A stretch of DNA of 64,000 nt, taken from contig JASAMV010005429.1 of NCBI GenBank assembly GCA_030248065.1, positions 89,297-153,296 of the forward strand. The letters are read 5' to 3'. Under the pieces are notes generated by a model. The model saw nothing but the letters and a program-made list of their open reading frames with translations. It ran no database searches and had not been told where the DNA came from. The DNA is from Rhynchonema sp. JSB1_4. Its lineage: Eukaryota > Nematoda > Chromadorea > Monhysterida > Xyalidae. How positions within the stretch are numbered: position 1 is the stretch's first letter; every line of letters starts with the position of its first letter. Of the stretch, positions 44,401 through 56,147 are shown piece after piece. The translations under genes were made by a program, and so were the position numbers.

Positions 44401-45680
44401 CAAAATGCGGACTTGTTACTTAACTTTTCGCAGTTTCGGCAATCGTGAACATAGACAAATCACGGACAACTGTGAGGCAGCAAAATAAGCCAATAATATC
44501 CAGTTGCGCGAAAACAAGCCACCCAGCGGGGCACGCGCAGTGCACGCCTTTGACCGCTTCAACACTGTGCACGCAGTGCACGAGCTGCATTCGGCCCTAT
44601 ACTTTTGTGTGTGCATTCTGCCCAAGGGCATCACAGGCGTGCATGCGTATTATACGCACGCGCGCTGCACGCGTACGTGCAGAATTCACACAGAGTTGCA
44701 GCTGGTACTGTACAGTATATGTGTGTAGTACGTGCCAATGCTACTGAGATCTCACGCAGGACTTTTCAGCAGGTGATTACATAGTCAACACGACATGTCA
44801 TTTTGGGTGTATGGCGTGTGGTAAAAGCTCAGATTATTTGTGGCTCTTGGTGTCCTCATGTGGCGCGTGGTGTCCGCTTGTGGCGTGCGGTATTCGCTCC
44901 TATTTTTGGTGGCGCACGGTATTTGTTTTCTTATTTTTTGTTGCACGAAGTACGATGGTATGGTATGGTATCCGGTCATATTTTGTGCAGCGTGCATAAA
45001 CCACTCGTAACTCGTGCGTCTTATCCGGTCTGAATTTTGTGTGGCGCGCCATATCCACTTTGAATTTTTCTCACAAAATCAAAAAATCTTTAAAATATGC
45101 AGCTTATTTTGCGATTCTGAGGCCAGTTTTGGAACCGTTTGATTTAACTATATTTATTTATCAATCATAAAATCAATTAACATTAACTAAATGATGTGTG
45201 TAACGTCTCCGAACTCACTATTTTTCGTCAGCAGCCAAAAAATCTGCCTGTTTCTTCTGTACCGCGTGCCACAAGCAGATACCACGCGTCACAAGTGGCC
45301 AGTAATAAGCGCCACAAGTATCCGAGCAGATATCGTGCGCCACCAACATATCCCCGCGCCTAAGTATAGCAACCGCGCCCCCTGCCATGTAAAGCAATGC
45401 TTGTTTGCAGGACCAACGGACGTTGCACGCGTTGATGCGACAGAAACTGGTGAATGCGGGGGACGTTGGGCCGAGGCGAATTGCGGCCAGTTGCTGTGCG
45501 CCATCGGCCTATACTGATCTCAAGATTGTGTACATTGACAATCAAGGTTTGACATCATGGCGTTGCTGCGTACGGTACGTAGGAGGTACCTGCCAGTTTT
45601 CATAAACCAAGTTTTTTCCAGGTGTCATATCGAAGAGCAGTTTACCCGACATTTCCGCCGGCCGATGCATTTGCACGTAA
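41470..45680 (+). CDS. TGF-beta family ligand precursor, myostatin/GDF8-11 (myoglianin)-like
   Basis: This is a secreted growth-factor precursor whose dimeric mature domain signals through type I/II receptor kinases. Exons 41470-41620, 41684-41929, 42004-42221, 42293-42466, 43430-43522, 43779-43874, 45411-45546 and 45622-45680 join in phase. Order: signal peptide, a basic site NRRRKR after LLNR, a propeptide with QVYFDLSPFAAQKFSNATLT and WLYVTGLQKLVERWAKG, then the cystine-knot domain. The knot has SSCCRQAYT, DFSSIGFDFIIAPRR, YFCAGDC, SCCAPSAYTDLKIVYID and a final CIC just before the stop. Nine-cysteine spacing with CC before the first conserved strand fits the GDF8/11-TGF-beta-activin branch. 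No RxxR lies between the propeptide and mature cysteines. Introns 4 and 6 are enlarged by repeats. Confidence 0.85.
42712..43040 (-). repeat. Dispersed 220-240 bp repeat, copy C plus partial tandem copy
   Basis: One full unit (42712-42955) is followed head-to-tail by the first part of a second (about 42955-43040), both inverted relative to copies A and B. It shows that the family can form tandem arrays. It lies in intron 4 of the TGF-beta gene. Confidence 0.75.
43938..44704. mobile_element. Large inverted repeat in TGF-beta intron, GC-rich arms, left arm interrupted
   Basis: The left arm (43938-44292) and right arm (about 44489-44704) are reverse complements over phrases such as CAGGCGTGCATGCGTA, GCCCTTGGGCAGAATGCACA, GCACGCAGTGCACGAG-like sequence and AACTGGATATTATT. 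The left arm has an extra block at about 44033-44158 with AT-rich sequence ending ACTAACTAACTA, probably a later insertion. No coding capacity. Confidence 0.7.
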
Positions 45681-46809
45681 GATCTAAGATCTACTATCCT
45701 GTTCCTGTGAGTAAAATTATATCGTTTAATGTGTCTATAGTGTATTATACACCGTTTCGTTTCCAAGTTTCAATGTTTTTTGTGCTTCAACGGCTTCCGG
45801 TGTTGCGTTTGTTAAGTTTGGAAGATGTACAATCTGTGATTGAATTGCGTATTTGATGACGCAGCGCGCTTGTCCGTGCGAGAAGTATCCTTTTCGTGTG
45901 TTTTAACTTTAAATAGAAATCGTGCAAAATAAGAATTGACGAAAGCCTGTAAATAGTTTTTTTCAAAATACCGCTGTGGCACAAATAGGTTGTCTGGGCA
46001 TCATAGACACTCCAATGTGAAGGTAGTACGGTACTTTGGCTTAAAATTTTTAAACGCGCAAAACCAGCAAGAATCGCCCGTCTTCCAGTTGGTATTGTTA
46101 TGGAGTCAACAATAACGAATGGCCATTTTGCCTGACCCTTACTTTTCAAACTGCGCCCTCTATCAGCATTGTTCACCTGTAATGGGATATTCTTACTGGC
46201 AATGAGCGTTAAAAAATTTTGCAGTGTCAAATTTTGAGTCTGGTTTTTTGTTTCGCGCCCGGTCCTATCTATGATTGATTTATGGATCATCAGTTTAACT
46301 GTTGTATTCTCGTTGTGTGCGTGACAGTTCAGTGTACTTTTGCACTTCTTCGCTATTTCTGTTCATTGTCTTGAATTGTTTTCATTTTTGGCAAGTCGTA
46401 ACACTCATTTCATTCAAAATAAATAAAGCTATATTATTTGACAGTCGTAAGTTGATGAAAAGACAGGCTACCTATATATATCACACTCTGTCCGGAATTT
46501 TGTGTCACAAACAGGAGTTATTCACATGAAAACTTTAAAACTGCACTGCCAGTGAGAGGTGTGGGTGAAGCGTGGGTAAGCCAATCCCCTCGGTACTACG
46601 GTATACAAAACAATTATGTGTAGGTGTACATGTTTTGCTGAGCTAGCAATTGCATTTGACGGCCTAAAGATAAAAAAGTTACCCAATGCTAAAATCGCCA
46701 ATTGAATCAGACGTGGAGAGGATTGTCCAATAATATTTACCGGTCCAGTGAAGACGACAAAACAAAACGTTGTTTAACGGAAATCAGGGTTCTGCATGAC
46801 GTTTGTCGA
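45681..46809. other. Intergenic region between convergent genes
   Basis: It lies between the TGF-beta gene (+) and the PhnZ-like gene (-), so it should hold the two 3' UTRs. It is AT-rich, with AATAAATAAAG near 46420 on the plus strand. No gene or structured repeat is recognised. Confidence 0.4.
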
Positions 46810-48378
46810 TCAGGATCTGGGCTTTTTTCCAGTCAAATACTTGACCGCCATGGCTCGGTAGTAATCCAGGGACTTCATATCCTTGCGGGTGGGATCCTGT
46901 GATGGTGAAAATCGTTCATTAAAAGATGTTCATTAAAATCGTTATACCTAGGTTTATGTACATATTTATGTGTTATGTATGTACACTGTGCCCATAAAGG
47001 GTTTGGAATGTATGTTTTTTTGGCGTCTCCCGAAATGAATTTCGAAAGTATTATGGAGTGAAATAATCCCCCGTATGCCTGGTTGGTTCCCGTGGTGGAC
47101 GGGCAATTGAGCAAAGCACATTTGAGTAAGACCACTTTGAGCAAGTGAAAAAGAGCAGAGTCCAAAAGAGCAGAGTGTAAGCCTAAGCCCAAGCCTGATA
47201 CCAAAATCAGCCTAAGCCTAAGCCATTGGAACAAAATACTGTAAGTGCTCTGCTCTTTTTCACTTGCTCAAAGTGGTCTTGCTCAAATGCGCTTTGCTCG
47301 ATTGCCCGGCCACCGGTTCCCGTACTGATTGTACACTGTGGGTGTGTGCGCGAAATAACAAGTGCGAGTGACACAGAGGCAGCTGGGAATATCCGGTTTT
47401 TTTTATAGCACTGGAACTACATACTCAGGCACTGATTTACGCGGATTGTTTCGCAAAACAGTTTTTTTCAGGGACATAACCGTAGAAAACCCCATACCCC
47501 GCCCCGATACATACATACATGTACCTTGGCCATTTCATCCCAATGTCGCATCCTGACGAATGTTCGATAGTCGGGATGGGATTCGAATTGTCGAACCTCA
47601 TCATCGTTCATCACCCCGCCCTGCCATTCCAGCGTGCGTTTGCTCGCCCACGTCAGTTATGAAACATATTAGCAGCATCACGCAACTTTCTATCTCATAA
47701 CACAATAAGAGAGAAAACGGCGGAACTGACTGTCATAATATTGCTTGTCGACAGCGCACAAGTACCGTTTTGCATGCACATGTGCACGAACAATGTCCGT
47801 CACATCGCGATCGAATCCGTGCGATTCCAGGTAATCGGCACCGACGTTGCCGTGATCCTGGGTGCCCAGATTAGTGCCTTCGAACGTCATGTTCTTGTGC
47901 TGCTTCTGCTCTCCCACCAAGTGGCCAATATCGTGGAAGAATGAACCCAAAATGATCTGAAAATCAATGTGATGCCAGTGCAGGAACAAGTTGGTACATA
48001 AGTAGCCTGTAAGTAGCGTCATCCTGTTATCATGTCCATCACTGATGTTGCACTGTGTTATGGGGGCAGTTGGTATCAGGCGGGGGGGGCCAAAAAAAAA
48101 AAACCCAAAAAAAAAACCAACCAAAAAAAACCCAAAAAAAAAAACCAACCCACCCAAACCCCCCCCCCCCAAAAAAAAACACACTATACCACCAGTCATA
48201 TAAATTACAGAGGAAATCACCTTACCGCATCGCAGTATCCTTCCGCCTCTGCCTGCATGCCAGCCTGAATGCTGTGTGCTGTCTTTGACAGGGATTCACC
48301 CAAATAGTCGCTCTCCCCATATTTGGTGAACAATGAGAAGATTTCGGTCAATTCGTCTTCAACCGGGAGGTCAGGCAT
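46810..48378 (-). CDS. PhnZ-like HD-domain mixed-valent diiron oxygenase
   Basis: PhnZ cleaves 2-amino-1-hydroxyethylphosphonate to glycine and phosphate; related HD-domain oxygenases include myo-inositol oxygenase. Four exons close in phase: 48378-48226, 47956-47727, 47642-47525 and 46896-46810, giving about 195 residues, the usual length. Visible signatures: SDYLGES (the Tyr/Glu loop of PhnZ), AHSIQAG (first His), FFHDIGHL (HD pair), QDHGNVGADYL (third His), RAHVHAKRYL (fourth His) and KRTLEWQGGVM. All proposed metal ligands of the family appear present, so it should be an active metalloenzyme. The true substrate in an animal is unknown. Intron 1 contains an A/C low-complexity tract and intron 3 a MULE-like MITE. 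Confidence 0.82.
47094..47314. mobile_element. Mutator-like MITE, 221 bp, 9-bp target duplication
   Basis: The ends GGTGGACGGGCAATTGAGCA and TGCTCGATTGCCCGGCCACC (written 5'->3' on the plus strand) are inverted repeats that extend about 65 bp, including CACTTTGAGCAAGTGAAAAA. The element is flanked by a perfect 9-bp direct repeat GGTTCCCGT (47085-47093 and 47315-47323). A 9-bp duplication with long inverted repeats is typical of Mutator-like elements. It lies in intron 3 of the PhnZ-like gene. Confidence 0.85.
48080..48183. repeat. A/C homopolymer tract
   Basis: A G run is followed by about 100 bp of alternating A runs and C runs with no T. It resembles the start of the 57660-58387 tract and lies in intron 1 of the PhnZ-like gene. 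Confidence 0.85.
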
Positions 48379-48571
48379 ACTGGATAACGAAATAACGGAA
48401 TCTCGCTTTCAGGGCCAAAATATTATCGAAACAGCGCTGCCGATCCCTTCCTGGAACAAGACTCGCACAAACTGTTTTTAAAAAACACATTGGACCTTGA
48501 ACATGCTGCTTCTTAACCCAAAGATAAGAAGCACATTTAGAGCAAGCAGCAGACAGAACTACTCTAATGCA

Positions 48572-48961
48572 CAGGGTGACCCAACAATTAAGGAAACCTT
48601 TTGTTATTAGGCTGGATCTCGGCTTCGGTTCCAAACTACGAACCGCGTTCGAAACTTTTGTTTTTTAGTTTTATAGGTACAAAAATTGGCTGCCCAATTT
48701 GCTTTGACATATGAGCTACTGTACTCCCGTTTTGTGACGTGCGTTAATTACACTGTTGCATGCGCGTTTTTTGCAACCAGACTGACATGCAGGCTGCGTG
48801 ATTTCAATTTGTCATCCGTCACAGTGACTCAGGAAACAGAACTTGAACGCAAAATGCAAGGCAATTGAAGGTTTTGAATAAAGTGTAACACGTCTCTCCA
48901 AATACAACGGCGGAAATACAGCCTGACCGAAAAACCTTTCCTTAATTGTTGGATCACCCTG
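48572..48961. mobile_element. MITE, 390 bp, CAGGGTGA ends
   Basis: CAGGGTGACCCAACAATTAA at the left and TTAATTGTTGGATCACCCTG at the right are inverted repeats of about 32 bp. The right end is followed by TA and the left preceded by CA, so a Tc1/mariner-like TA target with one mutated side is possible. It lies between the PhnZ-like and HSD17B4 genes. Confidence 0.7.
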
Positions 48962-49483
48962 TACATGCATTTTTAGATAACATTCAATGCACAAGCAGTC
49001 ACTGAGTGACGCAATGATGTACGGTGCGGCTATACCTGGTTGCCACCAATACAAAAACATAGTGCACGAAGCATATCATGCACCGCCGAAACGGAATTGT
49101 TGCAAGACGGCAGCACACGTTCGGTCAGTCTAACTTTTCAGATGTAAACGAACTTTATTCATCTCATCGGAAACTGTCATCCGCAATGAAGTGAATAAGG
49201 AAGACAAGGACCGGCACGCTATGGAATGATAAGGAGCACCAATATCATGTGACAATAATGTTTGCAAAAGTAATCACACGTTATAAAGGCTAAGTACATA
49301 CTAAGACCGTCAAAACAACGTTTCAGCGATACTGTATCTTTATGTTAAAATTATCGCAGAATTTGAGGGGCCTGTGCCATAAAGCACGGCTATTTCAGAA
49401 TGTTTTTTTTGAAAACACAACCCTGATTTTGATCACGACCCAGAATTGAAAAAGTTCAAAGCGAATGACTGACGATACAGGGA

Positions 49484-52400
49484 TCACAGTTTTGCATTTT
49501 CACCCAAAAGCGCCTGCAGTTTCTGCGTGAGCATGATGTTGCCCTTCAGCTTCAGTTTGCCGGCCATGAATGCCTAAAGATGGAAGAGTAAAAATTTTGG
49601 AACCGCTAAATTAATAAAGAAATACGAAAAACGCCAAAAAATTGTAAACCTGTTGCGGATTGAGCTTTCCGGTGACCAAGTTGACCATGTCCCCATCCTC
49701 AAGCATCAGCGTTGTATTGGCCTTGCCCTGTTTCGGCTCACCCGTGTAAATGGCACCCTTGTCGTTCTTTAGGTCCACGGCTGGAAATGTGTTCAACTTG
49801 CAGTTTCTAATTTTGGTACGGTTTTCAGCGTACATTATAAAATTCTGCATTTGTGGTGGGTTCTGGCCGAGATCGTTATTGTTGTTGGTCATGCGCATTG
49901 GTGGCAAACGTGTGAGACTGGCGGAAGTTTTGTAAAGCCCACTTTACCCGTGGTTAGGCTAGGTCTGCTGGGTTTTGACAAGACGAACATAAACAGGTAC
50001 TGTATAATCAAATCCCTTACTGTATTTGGCGACCTCCTTGCCATTCTTCTTGATCACCCACAAGAAGACTCCCTTGACCTTCTGCACGAGTTCGGGCCGA
50101 TCTTTGAGTCGATTGGCCAGCTCGGTGAACACAGCAGCACTCTCCAGATCACCGGTGCCCATGTTGCTGTTGTTGGGTGATGTTTCAGTCGATGGGTGGC
50201 TGAACTGCGATGTGATGCGATGCAGATCGACGTAACCGCTCGCGATCGCGACCACGCCCGTTTCTTTCACCTGAAAAAAACAGAGGCGGTCAGATTATCT
50301 GGTCGTTTTGATGACTTGTATAATCGTAAGCTGTCAATGGGCATGATAACAGTGTGCCTATTCACAGTTACCAACATTTTGAACTCACGCACTACATATA
50401 GGTATCGGTATACACACGTGCAACAGCACCTAGGTAACATAATTGAACTAAGGGGAACTGTAAAATCGCTGAAAACATTGACCTTAGTCTGAAAATGGAT
50501 ACGATTTCCGTCACGCCAAGTCTCGGTCACCAACGTTTGTCCGGGCACAACTGGTTTCGCAAATCGGGCCTAAAATGTTGGAGAATAAAAGCGCGGTGCC
50601 AAAACAACAACACCATGCTGCTGTACATCAAAAATAAAGGTGTTGCACAACAGCCTGTGTTGGAGCGTTTCAAAGCATCAAACAGTGTTGCTACTGCATT
50701 GCGCACAGCACACTGCCCCACACGGCCATGCGCCGGAGATGTTTTGTGCATAACTTTGATGCGCTTCTTTTACCGCCGTGTGCCTGTCGCGTTATCAGTG
50801 CAACATTGTGCACTGTACATGGTCACACACACACGCGCACAAGTAGGCACAATTTATGAGCGTTTTTTGGTGCGCCGCCACTTGGTTCGCGCAATGTGTG
50901 ACAAAGAGCTGCGCACTGAACAAAAGGATTTTTTTGCAAGTTTTCATGCCAACATATACAATACCTTGACGGCCTTGAAATTATTTGCATCGTTGTTGCC
51001 ATATTGTTTGAGCACATGTCGCACAGCGAAACCGAATGAACACAAACCATGGGCGATCGGCTTCTTGAAACCTAGATGAAAGATACAGTACATATGTAAA
51101 AGCAAGCTACACCACCATGAGCTCGATTTCGCTGCTGGCAGAATAGTGAAACATTTTGACGCGGCTGCTGATTTGGGAACACGTTGAAGAATACAAAAAT
51201 GGAGCATGATGATTTTCTCTTTATATTCGTTTAGAGGATGCGTCCACAAAAATGACCAACCCATCATGCTAGCAAATTCGGGATCGATGTGCAACGGATT
51301 GAGGTCACCGCCACCCAGTCGGTAAATTGCTGCCTGAATTGACGAGGGAAAGGTGGAATACATGCGCTAGGGAACGAAACCTGTGACAAGGTTGAGATGT
51401 GCGCGCACCTGATTCAATGGCATCTGTTGTTCAATGACTGCATCCGGCTGTCGCTTGGGCACCGCGACGGCCTTGCGTTCAGCATCCGACGACCGCGGCC
51501 CTCCGAAGTTGCCGTCACCGACCTGTTTAGAACATGGGTATAGACGGTGGTTTATCATCCAATAAAGAGGGTAACAAACATTGGATTGGAACTAATTAGG
51601 TATATTGAAGGAGCAACCTGGAATATCGAATACTGTCCGTAGGCCAACTTCTTGCCAGTGTTTTCGTCGTAGTTGACAACTGGAAACACACAAAAGCAGT
51701 AATAAATTAGTCATGAATCAAAGCTTCCGAACGAACCGTCAACCAGTATGACAGCGCCCGATCCTTTGTCCATGATGTCAGCAATACGACCTTCGCTACG
51801 GATTCGACCCTCCGCCGGGAATGGCTCAAACACTTCGAGGTACTGTTCACCATGTAGAACCTGAGGTATATATGGAAACACTAGCAGCGACACAAAAGTA
51901 TAATACACAAATCGTACAACTACACCTTAGTCGGATCGGGCGTGAAGCCTTGCACCGAGCTCCAATCAATGCCAGTTAGTCCGTGTGCAACGGCGTACGT
52001 CGGCAGCACCATGAATCCTTCAGCACCTTCGAACACGAAATTCAAATCGGTGGCCGGTGCACCAACTGCAAAGGTGGGACAGCAATTACGTACGGTTCAT
52101 CTCAGAATTTAATTTTTGTAACCATAATCATTACCTCCCAGCGCGTACAGTATCGCGTCGCGCGTGGTGTAGGAGGAATAAACAGGTTTCATCTTTGATG
52201 CCTTGGCGGCTGCCTGAAATTTTAAAAAAGAATATGGTTTCGGGTATTCAACACGTGAAAAGGCAACAAGGTATTGTCGCTTAGTTAAACCAAACGTACT
52301 ATGTTGATACGCCCATCATCCGGGACACGAATGTTTGACTGAGGTTCGTTCGCCTGTTCCTCAACTGCGCCAAGCGCCGTGATTAGACCCATGGTCACTT

Positions 52401-54129
52401 CTGAAAGTCATTTGGTGAGAGCATAGAAACGCATGAAACACAAGCCGAACTTGATCCACCGACCATCAATGCCGTTGAAGTGTTTGGCCCCGGTCATGTC
52501 CGTGATTCGTTCCCAGTTGTCACGCACTGCAAATCACCGAGTCTTCTGCTCTGGTAACATCCCTGGTCGACAAAACATTAACTGAGCTAACCATCCTCTG
52601 GTTGTGTGTTCACACCGCGCAATACCGCGCCGTTGCTGCGATACCATTGGTCTGAAAACGAGTTGAAACGTTTTCGCACGAACTTGATCATGGAACCGTA
52701 AACACGACCAACTTTGACCAAACCATCCAGCGCCTGCCTCGAACACGCCACCCGTTTCGTCACAGTCTTCGTGACACAACCACACTGTCAACGGGGTGAC
52801 GAACTCCGGTTTGAGAATGTCTACCGTTTCCTGGAAGAAACATTGCCTGAATGATCAAGGCAGAACGAAACCAGTTACAAAATTGCTATGCGAGAAACAT
52901 TGAAACTGTGCATGCCATTACCTACAAGTGGCGCGCATTCTGGTCACACTGTACCTTTGGCATTGATGTCATTGTCAAACGCGATCCAGCTGTGGGCACA
53001 AGTGCATTGACTTTGATGTTGTATTTGACACCTTCACGCGACAGGGTGTTCGCCAGACCCACCAAACCCAACTTGGCTGAAATAGACACAAGTGAAACAT
53101 CACGGCAGCTTTTCATTTATTTTCATTCGAACCAACCAGCAGAATAGTTGGACTGTCCAAAATTGCCATAGATGCCCGAATTTGATGACGTCATAATGAC
53201 ACGACCAAACTTCTGTTGTCGCATGTACGGATAAGCAGCTTTGGTGACTGAATAGGCGCCTCGCAAGTGCACCAGTTGGACAAGGTCTGCAACGTCGAGC
53301 CCACATGTTTCATTTTCGAAACATCAGAAAATGAACAAAAGCTGTCACACACCCCAATCCCGATCGGTCATGTTCAGGAAGGACTTGTCGCGCAGGATGC
53401 TGAAACATTTTAAAATTGTTTCCTTGACATCAGCTTTGAACCAGGCGATCAAATCAAACGATACTGTTCATGAACATGCTGCCTGAATATTTCCACTTAC
53501 CCAGCGTTATTGATGACGATATCTGCAAGTGGAAATTAAGTGATATCAATTGTCAAATCTTGCAAATCGATCAAAACACATAATCAAAATAAATTATCGG
53601 GCCAACCGATTCTGCCGTAAGTGTCAATAGCTGTTTTCACAATTCTATCACCATGCTCAACCGAGTCGTAGTTTGGCACCGCACGACCGCCCTTGGCTTT
53701 GATTTCATCAACAACCTAACACAATACGAGTGAACATGGCCTTGATAACTCAGGAGATCAAAACAGTGAAAAAAGCGAACAGCACTTTGTCAGCCATCGA
53801 CCGACTGCCATCTTTCTGTCCGTGAGCATCGCCACCCAAATCGTTCACTGAAGTCATCAGTTGGAGAATTGATAAAACTTCGAGCGACACAACCAAAATT
53901 GAAGGGCATAATGATCGAAATTGAGCCAAACAGTTTCACCCACCAACAACTGCGCATCCGCGTTCGGCAAGCATCAGTGCATAAGTGCGACCCAGACCTG
54001 GAACATCGTCATTTTTTTTAAATTTTTGGGCTTTTACAAAAAATTAAGATGATATCGATGCCCCGAACCTCCACCGGCGCCAGTGACGATCGCCACTCGA
54101 CCATCGAACTTGAGCGATTTACTTGACAT
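49484..54129 (-). CDS. HSD17B4: Peroxisomal multifunctional enzyme type 2 (17-beta-HSD4 / D-bifunctional protein)
   Basis: It catalyses hydration and dehydrogenation steps of peroxisomal beta-oxidation. Domains in order from 54129: a short-chain dehydrogenase (TGAGG-GLGR nucleotide loop split by intron 1; [32 protein letters not shown] catalytic Tyr/Lys; [20 protein letters not shown]). Next is a MaoC-type hydratase-2 ([42 protein letters not shown] with the Asp/His pair, [27 protein letters not shown]). Last is an SCP2 sterol-carrier domain (49484-50270; [19 protein letters not shown]). The protein ends AKL, a PTS1 peroxisomal signal identical in type to the human one. At least 15 exons with short introns are visible. 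The gene is complete and fused, unlike Caenorhabditis, which separates these domains. Confidence 0.93.
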
Positions 54130-54458
54130 GCCGGGATCAAGTTGGCGAAAAAAGCATAAAAAGCGCGAAACCTTGTCGTTTTGTGAGTTTTGAATTCAGC
54201 AAAACTGTCAGCTTGTTTTTGCAGCACACACTGACTTGCAACGCCTATACCTGACACGTCGCCCCAATACACAAGCGATGTTTTATGCAAGCGCGAACCT
54301 AATGTTGTAATTTACGTGTTGCTTGCACTGCACTGCATGGCTGTGCATTGCCTTGCTGCATTGTTTGCGTTCTCGTCGCGTTTCGGAAAATTAAAAACGC
54401 GAGAAAAATAATTTGGTGCTCAATTGTTGCGTTTTGTTTATTTTCCATTTGATGCCAC
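54130..54458. promoter_or_regulatory. Shared upstream region of HSD17B4 (-) and SFT2D (+)
   Basis: Only 329 bp separate the two divergent start codons, so both 5' UTRs and promoters must fit here. No TATA box is obvious. An upstream out-of-frame ATG lies at 54452 for the SFT2D side. Confidence 0.55.
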
Positions 54459-55261
54459 ATGATGGACAGAATACGAAATCTCAAGAATTCGCTCACGGGC
54501 TCGTCAGAACAGGGAGCTGAACGATTGGATAACGATGCAGAAGGTGGTGGCACACCCAATACTGACACTGAGCCGACGTGGAGGGATGAAGTACGTTTTA
54601 CTTTCTAATTTTTTTGGCGTTTGCCACGAATGGAAGAATTGAAACTTCATTTCCTTAACTTTTTTGTATTCAGTTCAACGAAGCGACGACGTTGAGTTGG
54701 GAGAACAGAATCTACGGTTTCGTCTTCTTCTTTGCCCTTGGTCTCGTCATTTCCGTATTGGTCAGCAATTTTTTCATTATTCTTGAGTGTTTTCCACAAA
54801 CATTGGACTGTCTTTCAGGCGAGCGTGATGCTCTGGCTGCACAGTTACAACAGTTTCGCGGCTCTCACTTCGCTCGGCAGTGTTGTCTCCATGTTCAGGT
54901 TATCATTTCTTGTTTCGACAATTCTTATGGGGTCAAGAACTATGAAAAACCATAACCCGTTCGCCATTTTCAGCACCATTTTCCTGATGGGTCCTCTGAA
55001 GCAGCTGAAACAAATGTTTGCACACAAACGAATCTTTGCCACCATCATCTTCCTGGTGTCGATTGTGCTGACCATTGTGGCAGGCGTGGTGGTACGTGGT
55101 CTCATTTTACTTTCACACAATTCGTGACTGGTCAGTGGCAAAATGAAATTACTATTTCTCAGCTGCAAAAAGCCCTGCTGGCACTGATGTTCGTTGTGAT
55201 TCAGTACGCAGCAATGCTCTGGTACTCTTTGTCCTACATTCCTTATGCACGGTTAGTTTAA
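54459..55261 (+). CDS. SFT2D: SFT2 domain-containing vesicle transport protein
   Basis: SFT2 proteins are four-span Golgi/endosome membrane proteins that assist fusion of endosome-derived vesicles. Exons 54459-54590, 54674-54760, 54819-54898, 54974-55091 and 55163-55261 join in phase and give about 171 residues. Family signatures: TTLSWENRIYGFVFFFALGL; FLMGPLKQLKQMFAHKRIFA; a third span; MLWYSLSYIPYAR. Vertebrate proteins continue about ten residues beyond YAR. Here the frame ends ARLV-stop, and the CGG|GTTAGT context could instead be a splice donor to a last exon displaced by the foldback element downstream. The N-terminal tail is acidic and Gly/Thr-rich. Confidence 0.88.
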
Positions 55262-55357
55262 GCGGGGATTATTGCTTTCTCGTTAGTTGTGACAGAAATG
55301 GTTGTGTGTAGCACTTGGAATGTATAATACCCACAGAGTATGCCGACAAGGCAAGGG

Positions 55358-56147
55358 GATTCCGTATCTTTTCGGTCCAGCGTACTTTTCCGTCCACAGT
55401 ACTTTTCGGTCCATGTCACCTTTCGGTCCAGGTGCTTTTCGGACCCGGTACGATTCGGTCCAGGTACATTTCGGTCCCCGAACCTTTCGGTCCAGGTTCG
55501 TTTCGGTCCATGTACTTTTCGGTCCACCCCAATTATTTGAGTCCCTGGTTCAAAATGCGCTACAAATGAAATGGACATCGATAATCAGTACCGCATGACC
55601 AAAAAATCCCTTTCCATAGTAAAGGGCCATGTATGCATTACCCATCATTCGCGCCCCAGCCCGTTGTTATGTTGTCTCGTTGAAACATCAAGCTTGTGTG
55701 GCTTGGGTGAGGTTTAGAAACCCCACAAGCCTAAGCCTTACGACAAGTGTACGTCTAAGCCCATCCCTGAACAAGCCATATAAGCTTGATGTTTCAACGA
55801 GAAAACATAAGCAACGGGCTGGGGCGCGCATGATGGGTAATGCATCCATGGTCCTTTAGTATGGAAAGGGATTTTTTGGTCATGCGGTACTGATTATCGG
55901 CGTCCATTTCATTTGTAGCGTATTTTGAACCAGGGACTCAAATAATTGTGGTGGACCGAAAAGTACATGGACCGAAACTGGACCGAAAGGTTCGGGGACC
56001 GAAATGTACCTGCACCGAATCGTACCTGGTCCGAAAAGTACCTGGACCAAAACGTTAGCGGACCGAAAAGCACCTGGACCGAAAGGTGAGATGGACCGAA
56101 AAGCACTATGGACCGAAAAGTACGCTGGACCGAAAAGATACGGAATC
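55358..56147. mobile_element. Foldback transposon, 790 bp, tandem TTTTCGGTCCA arms, 8-bp target duplication
   Basis: The element is one large palindrome centred near 55745. It starts GATTCCGTATC and ends GATACGGAATC, flanked by a perfect 8-bp direct repeat GGCAAGGG (55350-55357 and 56148-56155). Each outer arm is built of about ten copies of a 16-18 bp unit containing TTTTCGGTCCA (left) or TGGACCGAAAA (right). Inner arms pair through ATGGGTAATGCAT and ACGAGACAACATAA-type phrases, with a short unique centre containing CTAAGCC repeats. It resembles Drosophila foldback architecture. No transposase frame. Confidence 0.85.

Noticed and set aside
45542..45600. Loss of the terminal CxC knot motif in the TGF-beta ligand (reading through to WRCC)
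   Set aside because: Splicing at 45546 to 45622 restores the frame and gives the expected final CIC and stop at 45680.
55359..56146. Possible CRISPR-like array of short repeats
   Set aside because: Unit spacing is only 16-18 bp, there are no constant-length spacers, the array is palindromic and the genome is eukaryotic. A foldback transposon explains it.
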